Part shown: positions 53,560 through 64,000 of the stretch, in pieces
How positions within the stretch are numbered: the stretch's first letter is position 1
Layout: every line of letters begins with the position of its first letter
Source of the DNA: Symbiodinium natans
Lineage: Eukaryota > Sar > Dinophyceae > Suessiales > Symbiodiniaceae
Direction: 5' to 3'
NCBI GenBank assembly: GCA_905221605.1
Contig: CAJNDS010002426.1
Coordinates: 244,501 to 308,500, forward strand
Length of the DNA: 64,000 nt
Position numbers and translations under genes: made by a program
Notes under the pieces: generated by a model
The model's database searches: none
Told to the model about the DNA's origin: nothing
What the model saw: only the letters and a program-made list of their open reading frames with translations

Positions 53560-54284
53560 GAGGCATGTGCCCTACATACAGACGACCTGCCTTGGGACCA
53601 ATTCTGGAACAGCCTGGACGTGAAACTTGAGGGGCATCAGCACCGAAACCTGGCTGTCTCCACTTGATTTGTAGATCATGCGCAATACAGCGCAAGACAG
53701 TTTAGTGCTCTGCTTTTACAGTGTACAGGGCACACGAGGGGCCTGAGTGAAGACCGGCTGCCTCAGTTTCACAGTACAGAGTGCACCACCACGGCGCAGA
53801 GTCGCCGGAGTTGGAGATGGAAGAAACAACGTTTTGCATGCAGCACATGTGACAATTTTGGGATGTATGCTGCAAACATATGTGTGTGTGCGGGCTTTTG
53901 ACAGACCAAGTGCGATCAATGTTTCTCGTTGTCAGTCACTTCGCAGCCGCGACAATGAACGCAGGGCCGTTTCCTCAGAGTTGGGGCATCTGGACAGTCG
54001 TGTGTTGGTTTTATTTGGACGAATGTTGTTGCCTATATGGTCAGTTCTCAAAGTGACTGTCCCTTTTTGGGTGCCCTCCATGTATGCTGGAAACAAAATT
54101 CGTGTTGACATGTATGCTTGTAGATATGTACACTGTAGTATGTGGATGATCCACAGCACATATAATCACGGGCGTACACGTATTTGTATACAGTGTAGAT
54201 ACATATGAATATTTTTACAGACCCATACAGCAAACTTTGTTCACCATATGACTTCCCTGATTCCTTGCATATTACAAATGTACA
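53560..54284. other. downstream spacer with a family 2 fragment
   Basis: Probable 3' UTR and intergenic sequence. A 153-codon plus frame (53747-54208) crosses a family 2 fragment (about 54038-54100), so at least part of it is chance. One block (about 53776-53850, HHHGAESPELEMEETT) could be an exon. Confidence 0.4.
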
Positions 54285-55885
54285 ATGATGAAGCGTTTAA
54301 GCTTCAGACTGTCGAACGTTTAGTGCATGGTCTTATGTGTGTGAAGATGTACTCGTTCCTCTGCAAGTGCGCACTTGTGAACCGTGTGAAGCAAATCAGA
54401 AGCACAACCCATGTCAGAGAAAGCATGTTCCAAAGGCAGTAGTCCAGTGCTTCTATTCTCAGGTGTGCGGAAAGGTCGGTGGCGCTGACCGCAAGCCCTT
54501 GCAGGACTCGCTTGGCATGCGATGCTCATGACTTTACCCATGGTCAGCCAATCCTCCAGGCCAAAGCAGTTGTTGTAAATGCATGTGGCATGCGTACCTA
54601 GGAAGACATAGGTCATAGGTTGCCATGCATATCATATAGGTACAGCGTGCTTGCCGCTTATGCATGATGCCATTGTCCGTGCAGTGCGCCGCTGTTTGCT
54701 GGAGTCCTTGTCATGCTCGTTGCACCTCCATTGCCAGACCCCACGGCGTGCCAAAAGTCAAAGTCCGTTGGTTGGAAAGGCGCCGCCGCGATGGAACATG
54801 CTCGAGTTCTCGTAGCTTCCTGCTTCCCATACGTGAGACTGGAACACCTCCTGAACATGCAGGTGAGTCGTTATCGCGCCAGTCCATATTATAATATACT
54901 ATACAAGAGTACCAAGCAAGGTTCAAACTTTGTAAATCTGTTGAAGAGCAGGAAAAATCAGGGCGTTCTCGAATCCGTGTCAGAAGTGACAAGCCCTTCG
55001 CCTCAAGCCCAAACTCTCGAGGCCGAACACGTTTAAGCATCGTTCCGCAGCCTGGGAATTTCCATCCTAAAGATTTTAAAAACACCCTCAGAATGCTCGT
55101 CTTCGTGGCATGTAGTGGTAGTGGTCCACAGGCTGCACATATCTGCACGCCATGACCTGTGCAGGTGACGGATGCTGCCCGTGAGCCGCGTCCTAAGACT
55201 GCAGCCGATGTCAGTGCTAGCGGTGCCAGCAGCATGTTGCGTTGTTACGTGCGTGGCGTTGCAGCATTCACTGATACCAGGCAAAATGGCTGGCATGGCT
55301 CGAATAGCCTTAGACCATCGATGGCCGACAAAGTGGCAGCACTCAGCATGAGCTGCGCAGGGGAGCATGAAAGCGGTGCAAGACTGTTGACGGCAATTCG
55401 GGTCCCACAGGTCAAATCCATGGCAGAGCTCGCAGGAGGAGCTGCTTGGATAGCCCGGGATACCCTCAATCTTGCTGGCCTTCCCTCAATTGCCCTGACT
55501 TGTGAGAGCGGGCCAGATGTCGCGAAGGAGGTGCCAGCATCAAGGGGATTCGCTGAGCTAGTCAATGCAGACTTCGTGCATCAGCTTCGCTGTTCAGCAG
55601 TCGAGCGTGCTTAGCAGCTTCGAAGCTGTGGTTAATGGAGGTGCACTCAGACGTTTCACGCCAGTTCTCTCTCCAATGCCGATGCAAGAACGCATTGCGG
55701 CGGACTGCAGGAGCTCCATGTCATCTATGCAACTTCTAACTCTGAACAAGTATGAAGTCAAGTCACGAGGCTGTCATTTGAGTTCTGATCGCTCTTGCAA
55801 AGTTCACTGGCATTCCCTACCCACACTGCATCGAGGTGCATCTCAGCAACACACTGCAGGGCTGCGACTCCGAAGGAGATTGTAA
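54285..55885 (+). CDS. unidentified gene, Ala/Ser-rich
   Basis: Blocks: about 54285-54441 (YNDEAFKLQTVERLVHGLMC), about 54761-54862 (EHARVLVASCFPYVRLEHLL; canonical GTGAGT donor) and 55165-55614, which joins in phase and is open for about 150 codons (TDAAREPRPKTAADVSASGA; LTAIRVPQVKSMAELAGGAA; ALTCESGPDVAKEVPASRGF). A TAG at 55612-55614 may be the end; alternatively a splice near 55580 continues in the frame to 55885 (FEAVVNGGALRRFTPVLSPM). No domain recognised. Notable for lacking telomere repeats and palindromic elements, unlike the genes upstream. Confidence 0.5.
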
Positions 55886-55910
55886 CTGTGGCAATTCTAG
55901 CACTTGGCTC

Positions 55911-56517
55911 TTAGTTTGGTAGGCCAAAATTGTTCTGTTGAAGCTTAGTGAGGTTTGCACTTGGCTGCACTGACTGGGGAGGGGCACTATTCGCACTGCT
56001 CAGTGCACTCATCATTGAGAGCTGACGGCATCTGTCAGCACGGTCGTGGAGGCATGAATGACGACATGACAGGGCGTATTCCAACGACCGATGCATGACA
56101 GCTGCAGCAGCGGGGTTCTTCTGCTTGCAGCTAACCTGCACGAGTAGGTGTGGCGGCAAGCAGCAGGGTGCCGACTCAATGCGCACAGGGCTCGAGATCT
56201 CAAGAGCTTGGTGCAGCTGACCATTCCCACACGGCAATCGAAATGCCAAATGAGGGATGATCAAAAAACACCATGTTGAAAGTAAGGACAAGCCCTGTAA
56301 GATGCACAAAGTGTGAATTTCGCTTGATAAACGGATAAGGGCAGTTGAACCGATAGCGTTCAGACCAGCATCCGAGTTCGATAAACGATATGCAGCGATG
56401 AAGCAGTTCATTGGTATCCGCTAGGACACGGGTTTTCATGCATTCTTGGCGAGATGTCAAGGCTGGGTCTTCATCCCATTCAGTTTTGGGAGTCCTGGTA
56501 GTAAATAGTGTAGTCAT
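55911..56517 (-). CDS. minus-strand frames, strand uncertain
   Basis: On the minus strand a frame from 56517 (PKTEWDEDPALTSRQECMKT; RVLADTNELLHRCISFIELG) to about 56228 could splice to the frame 55911-56411 (166 codons in total length). On the plus strand 56149-56260 also reads well (VWRQAAGCRLNAHRARDLKS). If minus, it would be convergent with the gene ending at about 55.9 kb. I could not decide. Confidence 0.3.
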
Positions 56518-56519
56518 AT

Positions 56520-57600
56520 AGTCAGATACTGTGATGATATACTACAAATACAATCGTAATCTGAACATATAAAAGTACAAGAATTTCGTAACCTAATCAT
56601 GTAGCAATATACTAAATATAGACATATAACCACGTAAGAATATAATGACCTAGTAATATAATATATTAAGATGTCAGTTTATGAAAATATGATAATATAG
56701 CAGTATAAAAGTATAGCAATATATATATATATATAATTTCAACAATTCATAAGATATAGTATAGTAGTACAGTAGTACAAAATACAAGAATACACTAATT
56801 TAATCGTCTCATAAGATAGTAATACACTAGTATTCAAAAACACTTTACTAAATTAACATAATTTGGCATTCAAACACTTTAATTCTTTAAAAATATAGTG
56901 AGCATAGAAATACAATAATGTAATGATGCAACAATCCAAGATGCAAGAATTCTCATCAAAAACCATAGAATCGCTTAATAGCATCATGGTGGAATCGCAT
57001 AATCGTGCAATTCTATTCTGGTGCAGTAGTATCTTTAAGGAATATTCTATGAATTTCATAATGTCAGAAATATATGAAGGGAATAACATCGTATTTTCAC
57101 AATGCATAAATACAAGAATGCAGAAAATAGCAGTATAATTCATACAATAATGCAATAAAAAAATGGTATAGTAGTAAGCGTCGATATGTGTGTATATATA
57201 TATACACATGGTTTTCCCATACAAGAATACGAGGATATTCTAACAACACCATTTTAATAATGTATCGATATAATAATATACTACGATAGTAACATAGAAA
57301 TATAGTCTGTTAGTAGTACATGACTAGAATGCAATATTATATTTTTGAATAGTATTTGATTTATGGAATAGTATACGAACCAAAGTACATACTAATATTA
57401 CACAAATATACAAGTAAGATGATATCATAATATCATATTATATGATTGGGACAATGCATTGATAGAATGTTATAACATTGTTGTAATAGTGCAACAGCAC
57501 AAGATCGTAACAATATGGTTTCATGCTAAAGTCAACATAATGTATTAACATAATACTCTAATAGGGTAGTAGAATCATAGTGTCATGACATATTCAGGGA
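56520..57600. other. AT-rich region without supported genes
   Basis: More than 1 kb of TATAGTAGTATAC-like sequence. Short frames at 56853-57224 are compositional. Confidence 0.6.
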
Positions 57601-57621
57601 AAATATGCTTAGATAGCAGTC

Positions 57622-58740
57622 TTGGCTCACAGCACCACCGCCTGTGTACATTACCTGGGGAGAGCCATGGCTGTGCGCAGCAGGCTGCATCAATCTTCAT
57701 GGTCAGACCCGTGGGTTTCAGGTTTAGGGTTCAGGGTTTCGGGTTCAGGGCTTAGGGTTGAGGGTTTAGGGTCACGGCTGCGAAGCAAACCGGTTTCGGA
57801 TGACGCCTGTGCAGGTTGATGACGGTGGTGTGCATCGCCCTTGCCACGCCAAATCCTGAGAAATGCGTCCTTGCACTGAGCACCCCTAAACCCATAGGGT
57901 TTAGGGTTTATGGTTTAGGGTTTAGGGTTTAGGGTTTAGGGTTTAGCGTTCAGGGTTAACCCTAAACACTAAGCGAAGCTCATGGAGCCGCCGTAGGTGG
58001 CAATGCTGTGTGCCCCGAGGAGCAGGATAGCTTGGGGAAAGCACAGGTTGGACTTACTTTTTCTTGTCACATACGATAGTCTACGAAAGTGCATGGTAGC
58101 ATACGATAACATTCGATAGTACATGGAAATACATCACCATGCGCTTGATATGTTGGTACTGGGTCAAAGCACAAAAGGTTCAACTGTAAAGTCCAGATAA
58201 GCCCAGAAGAAACGAGGCTTCAAGAACTGGTTGTCAGCAGAACCACGGCAAGCCGCAAGAGATCCAGCCGGCAAGAACGACGTCAAATTTTAGCGTCTAG
58301 GGTTTAGGGTTTATGGTTTAGGGTTTAGGGTTTAGGGGTCGCATCTGCTGCACCCGACATGAAAAACATGGTCCTTGTTGGGGGTGCTTTTATAAGGGCC
58401 GGCCCCCTTATATATTTAGGGTACCCAAAAAGGGGCCATAATTTAGAGAACTGACCATACATAAGCACGACAGCAGCAAGGCAGTCGGTATCACAAGCCC
58501 TTTGTCTGTCTGGATTTGAGGCCCGACTAGATGCTGCAAGGCCTGCACAAGCCAGCTTGTTGCACCATCTACGATGCATGGCTTTGGGGATACAATTTCA
58601 TCTGCAGCATGACTGCAACAAGCAGACAGGCAGCATGAGCCACGACACCGACAATTATCCAACGGGCCTAACAGCATCCGCACCAACAACAACGCCGACA
58701 CCGACATCAACACCGACACTACCCATCAGCGGCTGCGGCT
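57622..58740 (+). CDS. candidate exons, strand not fully resolved
   Basis: About 57822-57893 on the plus strand reads LMTVVCIALATPNPEKCVLA after TGTGCAG. A block at about 57985-58050 reads better on the minus strand (FPQAILLLGAHSIATYGG). 58557-58742 is open on plus (with TPTPTSTPTLP) and on minus. A family 2 element lies at 58378-58466. No family recognised. Confidence 0.25.
58378..58466. mobile_element. introner-like element, family 2
   Basis: GGGTACCCAAAAAGGGGCCATAATTTAGAGAACTGACC is the right-hand end seen in other copies; the left end GGGTGCTTTTATAAGGGCCGG is less conserved. Confidence 0.55.
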
Positions 58741-59045
58741 GATGCAGCAACATCAACAGCATAGCCTGTGGCTGGTTTCGATGCATGCTAAAAATGATGC
58801 ACTGACTTTGCGTGGACACGTGACGTCGCAGACCCATGCAATATGGATATATACATATACACATGTATTTATACTATATACATATATATGCATAATGTAT
58901 AGTATATCCCGTCCAAGGATTTAGGGTTTAGGGTTTAGGGTTTAGGGATGCCTATTTCGCATGTCTTCGCATCACCGGCGTGTTGCGCGTCCCTTCGAGC
59001 CTAGGCTTGCTCTCAACATCCTCAAGGCACCGCCAAGCAAACAGA

Positions 59046-59414
59046 ATGAATCCGAGCTTATTTTGTCTCAGGGGATGCGGTGTTTTTTTTTTGGTGTGCT
59101 TCACAGTTTCTGCCAGTGCCACACCCCAAGCACCCCTTGAAGATACTAGCTGTCAGGCTGCGGCTTTTGCAGGAACGACGGGGACACAGAATCTTCGCAA
59201 AACCCACGAGCTCGAGCCACAAAGCTACGGTTCGCGGATGTTCGCTGTGGTGCCAAGTTTTACCAGCTCAGGTCGAGAGCGCTGCCTCTTGAGCACCAAC
59301 CTCAGCTTTTCCAGGGCCTTTGAGCACTGCGCACAAGAAAGAAGTTTCCTGAGGCACGGTGATCTCATGTCAGTGCCCGGCCCCAGCGCGACATCAGCCG
59401 TTTCCTTTATGTGA
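59046..59414 (+). CDS. small protein with predicted signal peptide, intronless
   Basis: The ATG at 59046 follows AAACAGA, so an AG trans-splice acceptor lies just upstream. The first 24 residues (MNPSLFCLRGCGVFFLVCFT, then VSASA) form a classical signal peptide with an A-x-A cleavage site. The mature part is about 98 residues, Ser-rich with four Cys (including SCQAAAFAGTTGTQNLRKTH and CLLSTNLSFSRAFEHCAQER), stop at 59412-59414. The frame is open upstream to 58980. No family recognised; secretion or plastid targeting is inference. Confidence 0.45.
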   Translation: MNPSLFCLRGCGVFFLVCFTVSASATPQAPLEDTSCQAAAFAGTTGTQNLRKTHELEPQSYGSRMFAVVPSFTSSGRERCLLSTNLSFSRAFEHCAQERSFLRHGDLMSVPGPSATSAVSFM

Positions 59415-59510
59415 GGATGTGGGCTGGCTGCTATGTTGGGCACAGCGCAGCATGCGAGAGCGCATGCAAGCTTGTGAAAGGATCATGTGCGCACATGCAC
59501 ACCCAAGGCG

Positions 59511-59651
59511 ATGACGGATGCGTCTACCGTGGTTCTTGCAGATGATATCGAGGCTTCGGGGGTGAGCATGTTACAAAGCTTCAGTAACTTGCCGCCGCAA
59601 TACATGTACCGCATTTCGGCGCCCGTTTCACCCATGTCATCAGCGGTCTGA
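59511..59651 (+). CDS. 46-codon frame or exon
   Basis: ATG at 59511 starts MTDASTVVLADDIEASG; continues SMLQSFSNLPPQYMYRISAP and stops at TGA 59649-59651. A GTGAGC donor after Gly17 would make it a first exon instead. Too short to identify. Confidence 0.35.
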   Translation: MTDASTVVLADDIEASGVSMLQSFSNLPPQYMYRISAPVSPMSSAV

Positions 59652-59720
59652 CGCGTCTTGGTGACCGCTTGCCGACATGTGATCCCTAAACCCTAAACCC
59701 TAACCCCTAACCCTCACCCC

Positions 59721-60800
59721 CAGAGTGGGTTGCTGAGCAAAGAGCACATGATGTGTGTTCTTTCAGTCTATCACTGACGTGGAATTCCGCAATGTTGCTC
59801 GTGGACAAGACTTACTGCCATTTTCAGTTTTTCAGGCCATCAACCGGCAATTGACAATAGCTTCAAGCAGCCAATGTACATGCTCTCCCGCCTTGCCAGT
59901 CCATTCCGGTCGTGGCGTTCGTTGTTTCAATTTTCGCCTTCAACTTGGACCTGACTTGCGAGTGCACCCTGTTGTTTGCGCAACCTTGTTATGCAATAGT
60001 ATATGCTGTATTATATTATATTACCCTATATGATGTTATATTATATTCTTACATGTATGGCCACCCCATCTTCATTCTTCGTCCCTACTGAGGTGGGCAT
60101 TGTGGGCTACTCGACCTGGACAGCTTTTGGACCAGGTCCTCCATGCAGGTTTTCATGTTTATCAGAAGACTGTGCCTCGCGTTGCAGCCTAACCCTGGGG
60201 CTCGAAGTTATATAAATAATACCTACATTGGAGTCCCTAAAATTATAAACCCTGCACCCTAAACCCTAAACCCTAAAGTTTGTAGATAACACCTGCCTTG
60301 GCACTGTTGGGAGCCTTGAATGCCAGGAGCTAGCGAGCTTCGTGATCCCTTCGAGGAGCACGAAGATTGAGTGCAGCCCGCGTCCTATCTGCCCCGGCAT
60401 GGTGTTGCGTGTTGTGCAAAGCCGCTTGAAAGCAGTGAGACAGAGGGTCTGCAAGTCTTGAGCCTGAGGAAGACGGTCGGATGTGTTGCTGCTTTTCGCC
60501 TGGGCTTTGCAGCCATCAGTTGCTTGGCAGCTGAGAAGCTTATTGGAAGCATTGCATGAACGGTGCCGCTTTCTGGGTATGGCGTTCCCCAACGTAGCTT
60601 TCGTGTACCCCAAGCCTGCAGAGCCATTAGGATGCTCTTGCATTTTGTTGATCTTGCTTTTTTTACATCTTCCAGCATTTTGACGAGACCCCATGCCAAG
60701 AGGGTTTTCACTGAGAACACACGGCACCTGTTCCAGCTTCCGTCTTCAGTGACAGCCGCTGCAAGTTACATCGTCATAAGAATTAATTATGGATTATGAG
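59721..60800 (+). CDS. candidate exons, one EF-hand-like
   Basis: 59723-59764 after CCCCAG reads SGLLSKEHMMCVLS, like the second half of an EF-hand loop and following helix. Others: about 60056-60166 (FFVPTEVGIVGYSTWTAFGP), 60285 to about 60450 (CLGTVGSLECQELASFVIPS; MVLRVVQSRLKAVRQRVC), 60533-60631 (LRSLLEALHERCRFLGMAFP; VAFVYPKPAEP) and about 60680-60775 (RPHAKRVFTENTRHLFQLPS). Joins not proven. A 153-codon minus frame overlaps and is judged a shadow. Confidence 0.35.
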
Positions 60801-61055
60801 CTCGCATGGTTTCGACTTAAGCATGCCCCTAAATCGGTGCCCTAAATTCTGAAGAGAGGATCCAGTTGACTTTGAGGCTCTTAGGCATTCGGGCGAAACC
60901 CCGCGCAATGTGCTGCCCTACAGCGCTTCACTGACAGCTGTCATGACCGCTTCAAGGGCGACTTCCTGGGCGGGCGGACTTTAAGGGCTGACTTTACGGG
61001 CGGAGTTTATGGGCTGAGGTTACGGGCGGGTGCTTCGGCTGGCCGGTGTGGCAAG

Positions 61056-61880
61056 ATGAGCTCCAGTCAGCACGAAGGCTGCTGGGCGCATGAAATTACG
61101 AAGCAACAGTCAGAAAAAATCGTGGCGCTTATGGTCTCAGGGATGGATGGGGTAGATGACAACGTGTCTGGGCCCGTAAAGCCAGGCTCTGCAAACTCAA
61201 ATGTCACAGAAACGTGCGGAGCTTTTTTCTTCCCTGTCTGGGCATCCCTTTCGGGTCTTCACCAACGGGTGCGTGGTCCAGTGAGTCCAATGCCTCTTTT
61301 TTGGCTCTCGTTGGAAACCCCCTCGCAGCAACATTAGCAACTACGAGTCCGATATGTCCGAAGCCACAGCCCGAGAATCCGAACCAGCGTGGAAGATCGT
61401 GGAGGAAAGAGGAGGTAGGTGTGTGTGTGTGTGTGTGTGTGGTGTGCGCGCATGTCTCCCTAGGCGGTTGCCTAGGACCTAGGACACCTCCCTTTTTTGG
61501 TTGAGGGCTCCCTTGATCGATGGCACTGTCTTCCCACACTTTCACGATGCAACTTTGGGGGATTCCTCTCTCTCCCCCTCTCTCTCTGTGAAGGGTACTT
61601 GGGTGGTGCAGCGGTGCCTCAGGTTGCGCAGCCTTGGCCTAAAAATTGCTTCGGCTCCATCTTCGACGGGCAACGGCCCGGGCCTCCTGTTCAGCTGTGC
61701 GGCATTTGGGATGTTCCCCCGTAGACTAACTAGTCTTTAATAGGGATTATAGTCGGGGGTGCGATAATCCCATGAAAGACTGTTCGTGAAGGAGGGAACG
61801 TTCGATGTGTTTGTTGCAGGTTGGGCGATGCCCCGACGATAGACACAGCTTTCAGCCTGAGTTGCAGCCGTCGGAGTCGA
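61056..61880 (+). CDS. start of an unidentified gene
   Basis: ATG at 61056 directly follows CAAG, as expected after spliced-leader addition. First block MSSSQHEGCWAHEITKQQSE, KIVALMVSGMDGVDDN to about 61210; exon 61329-61414 (ISNYESDMSEATARESEPAW; KIVEERG) with a GTAGGT donor; then blocks at about 61590-61700 and 61822-61888 (CPDDRHSFQPELQPSES). A (GT)n tract is at 61418-61440. No family recognised. Confidence 0.4.
61707..61803. mobile_element. introner-like element, family 1
   Basis: TTTGGGATGTTCCCCCGTAGAC pairs with GAAGGAGGGAACGTTC; the inside has AGTCTTTAATAGGGATTATAG and the inverted AATCCCATGAAAGACTG. Confidence 0.6.
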
Positions 61881-61897
61881 ACAAAGATGCTGGACAT

Positions 61898-62026
61898 TGG
61901 GATGTTCCCCGTTATACAAATAGTCCGTAATAGGGAGTATAGTACCTACCCCCTATTACAATGCCTATTAAGCTACCTCCTAGTACAATCCCTATTAAGG
62001 GCTGTTGGTATAAGGGGGGAACATCT
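61898..62026. mobile_element. introner-like element, family 1, with 9-base target-site duplication
   Basis: Begins TGGGATGTTCCCC and ends GGGGGGAACATCT, flanked by perfect direct repeats GCTGGACAT (61889-61897 and 62027-62035). The inner CCCCCTATTACAATGCCTATTAAG is partly duplicated (CCTCCTAGTACAATCCCTATTAAG). Only about 85 bases from the previous copy. Confidence 0.75.
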
Positions 62027-62565
62027 GCTGGACATGAAGTGTAGCATGCTCATGCTCATGTTGTCGCCCTTTGCCCTTGTTGACTAAGTCTGGAGGTCCC
62101 ACCTTGTCTGAAAGTACTCCCCCCTAGTCTTGTTGAATGCGCAGTGTGAAGTGGAGCATTCTGAACTTTGTGTGTGAACCAGGTGAGGTCAAGTCTCAAA
62201 TTCATGGAGCACCATGGAAAGGATAATTAGTCATGCTCTAAGGTGGAGCAAAACTCTGTCACCCGGCAACAGCAGCAATGAGAAAGCAGCCGGCGAAAAT
62301 AAACAGACCCTTGTATATGTGAACTGATGCATTTATACAAAAACACATGTGCATACACACACACACACAACTGCGACAGCAACAACGAAAACCAGAACGG
62401 CGACGACAGTGAGGACAAGACAGGTGGCGCAAACAATGGCGGCGCACCTTTTGCATCATTGGTTTGCGAACGCGCAAAAAAGTAGGGATTTTTGTGCATG
62501 TGCATTTTCAGCGACATCTGTTGGTCGGAATGTTGAGGGCCTTGTGTCCTGGGTGATATGTATGT

Positions 62566-63314
62566 GTGTCAGCAACACCTGTACTGGGTGGGTTCCACAA
62601 GGAGCCAGCAGGGGGTGCAGCAGTTTGTGGCAAAGGTTTTTTTGTTCCTTGCTGGGCACTGATTTTCCCAAGTGATGCATCCTGGCCCCCAGAGCAGAGA
62701 TTTTCGCTTTTGCTTTCAACGCTGCTGAATTATAGCATCATCGGCCTCAGCATTGAGGGGAGCATGACGACGATTCTTCTTCTCCTCTTGTGCCAGTTTC
62801 TTTTGGAGTGCACGCATGATCGGTCTCTTGCTATGCCAATGAACCCACAGTGGGTTCGACAGTCATTATGCACTTGGATTGTGGAGCTTTGCGATTTTTG
62901 CATTGAATGGCCGGGACAGCTGGTGGCTTTGCAGCAGAGCTGGGCATGTTTGAAAATGACTAGACGGGTTGAGGCAGCCCAAGGCTACTGCGAAACTCCT
63001 GGGTAATCCTAAGCTTGCTGCTTGACAGGCTTAAGCGGCTTAAGCAAGGTTTAGCCTTTGCTTCATCTAGCTTCTCATTTCCAGCAACCGACCTCTTGAA
63101 GCGCATGGTTCGAGGCAGCACAGTGGCAAAGGTTGCAAGTCGGTCCTCTGCCAAAAGGCATGGAATCCTTCCTCCAGCCATGGCCTGCACCGTCTCCGCG
63201 AGTCCCCGTCACGGTCCCTTCACTTCCTCTGCCCCGCGCCACACGCAGCCGCCCAGGCATCGACAGTCCTCGCAAGTGCTTAGCTGTGTACAGCGGTGTT
63301 TAGCATGTGTTTAG
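62566..63314 (+). CDS. two open blocks, possibly one unidentified gene
   Basis: 62566-63006 is open for 146 codons with a hydrophobic stretch MTTILLLLLCQFLLEC and then MNPQWVRQSLCTWIVELCDF. 63015-63314 (after TTGACAG) is basic and Ser/Pro-rich: LKRLKQGLAFASSSFSFPAT, LLKRMVRGSTVAKVASRSSA. A splice near 62985-63030 could join them. One possible membrane segment. No family recognised. Confidence 0.35.
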
Positions 63315-63443
63315 CATTTAGCATCTCGGAAGCTCTCGGAACATGATCCATCTTGTCAATCTGGGGCTCTCCGGATTGCATGCCTTTCGCCTGCTGTGAT
63401 GGACTTTTCGAAGGCTTGTGCATTTGCAGCGCTGCTTGCGCCG

Positions 63444-63783
63444 CAGTCGCTCAAGACTTAGAGCGAGCGCAAGTGCATCAGTGATGCTGTTTGTAAACGA
63501 GTTACAGACCAGGCGGTTGTGCCACGCAGCAGGAGGCGACCAGCACCGGTGCCGAAGGCACGCGTAGGCTTCTCCTTTCTATCACTGGTGTGGAGTGGTA
63601 CAGTGCTTTCAATGTTGCAGTGGCCTTAGGCCTGCGTCAGAGCATCGACTCCTGATGATAAGCAAGGCCGCAGATCCTGCGAGTCACATCATTTTCTTGG
63701 CGTTGCTTGATGTCGAATGTTGCAACGTCGAGTTGTCAGGCGCCGGGTCGTACAAACAGCTTGAGGCCATGTGCTGCTGCAGG
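63444..63783 (+). CDS. candidate exons at the window end
   Basis: About 63432-63494 (RSRSRLRASASASVMLF, GTAAAC donor) and about 63669-63783 (AADPASHIIFLALLDVECCN; VELSGAGSYKQLEAMCC). The remaining 200 bases hold a short TTTAGGG tract (about 63925-63955) and nothing else supported. Confidence 0.35.
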
Positions 63784-64000
63784 GATATCTTGTGTTCGTT
63801 CCCCTCTATCTTCTGAATCTTCTGAGGCCTTTCTTCAATCCCAGCGACAAGCCCCACCAGTCCGTGATCCGTTGGGTGGCCCTCTTACTCCGTGCGCTTG
63901 TGCCCGAGCACAGCCGTTCATGTAGGGTTTAGGGTTCTAGGGCTTAAGGTTTAGGATTTATGGCTAGGGCGCTCTTTATGGAGGTACAACGACGGCCCCC

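Noticed and set aside
53747-54208. 153-codon plus-strand frame
   Set aside because: It reads straight through a family 2 palindromic fragment, so most of it is chance.
56853-57224. Minus-strand 123-codon frame in AT-rich DNA
   Set aside because: Composition is Ile/Tyr/Met-rich as expected from AT repeats; no splice-consistent neighbours.
60266-60727. 153-codon minus-strand frame
   Set aside because: Plus-strand blocks with splice-like borders cover the same bases and read better.

Overview
The window looks like nuclear DNA of a dinoflagellate (inferred; no species call). Coding sequence is split into very small exons (18-170 bases). Where frames can be chained, every intron ends in AG but starts with GC or GA at least as often as GT, which is known mainly from dinoflagellates. 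Almost every intron carries interstitial plant-type telomere heptamers (TTTAGGG/CCCTAAA) or short palindromic, introner-like elements. I found no tRNA, rRNA or CRISPR array. Exon models were made by eye, by joining blocks that keep frame across GT/GC/GA...AG introns; the better the chain, the higher the confidence.

Layout. 0-0.6 kb is AT-rich. 0.6-7.6 kb holds short plus-strand exons of an unidentified gene or genes, including a C1-like zinc-finger exon and a PH-like strand. 8.3-20.0 kb is one frame-consistent chain: unknown N-terminal part, EF-hands, charged helix, PH domain, unknown middle, Pro-Gly-Tyr repeats and a Gly-rich tail with a stop at 19971. 20.1-21.7 kb holds a second gene whose last exon ends in a CaaX-like box. 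22-32.6 kb holds a second PH-domain gene and a probable continuation ending at 32556; a retroelement ORF with an RNase H domain (26.5-28.6 kb) sits between them. 33.2-36.5 kb and 36.8-38.6 kb hold two unidentified exon chains.

39.2-53.6 kb is the one gene identified with confidence: a long-chain acyl-CoA synthetase of about 680 residues in about 31 exons. It has the AMP-binding P-loop, the GYGLTET motif, the FRTGD motif and a typical C-terminus. One of its introns contains a 3.8-kb G-rich minisatellite.

53.6-64 kb holds an unidentified gene ending near 55.6-55.9 kb, a block of uncertain strand, an AT-rich kilobase, a small probable secreted protein (59.0 kb) and several more plus-strand exon candidates.

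Nearly all supported coding sequence is on the plus strand, which fits the long one-directional gene arrays of dinoflagellates. The genes do not form an obvious pathway. The shared theme is membrane and lipid signalling (C1, PH, EF-hand, a prenylation box) next to fatty-acid activation, but that link is only inference.
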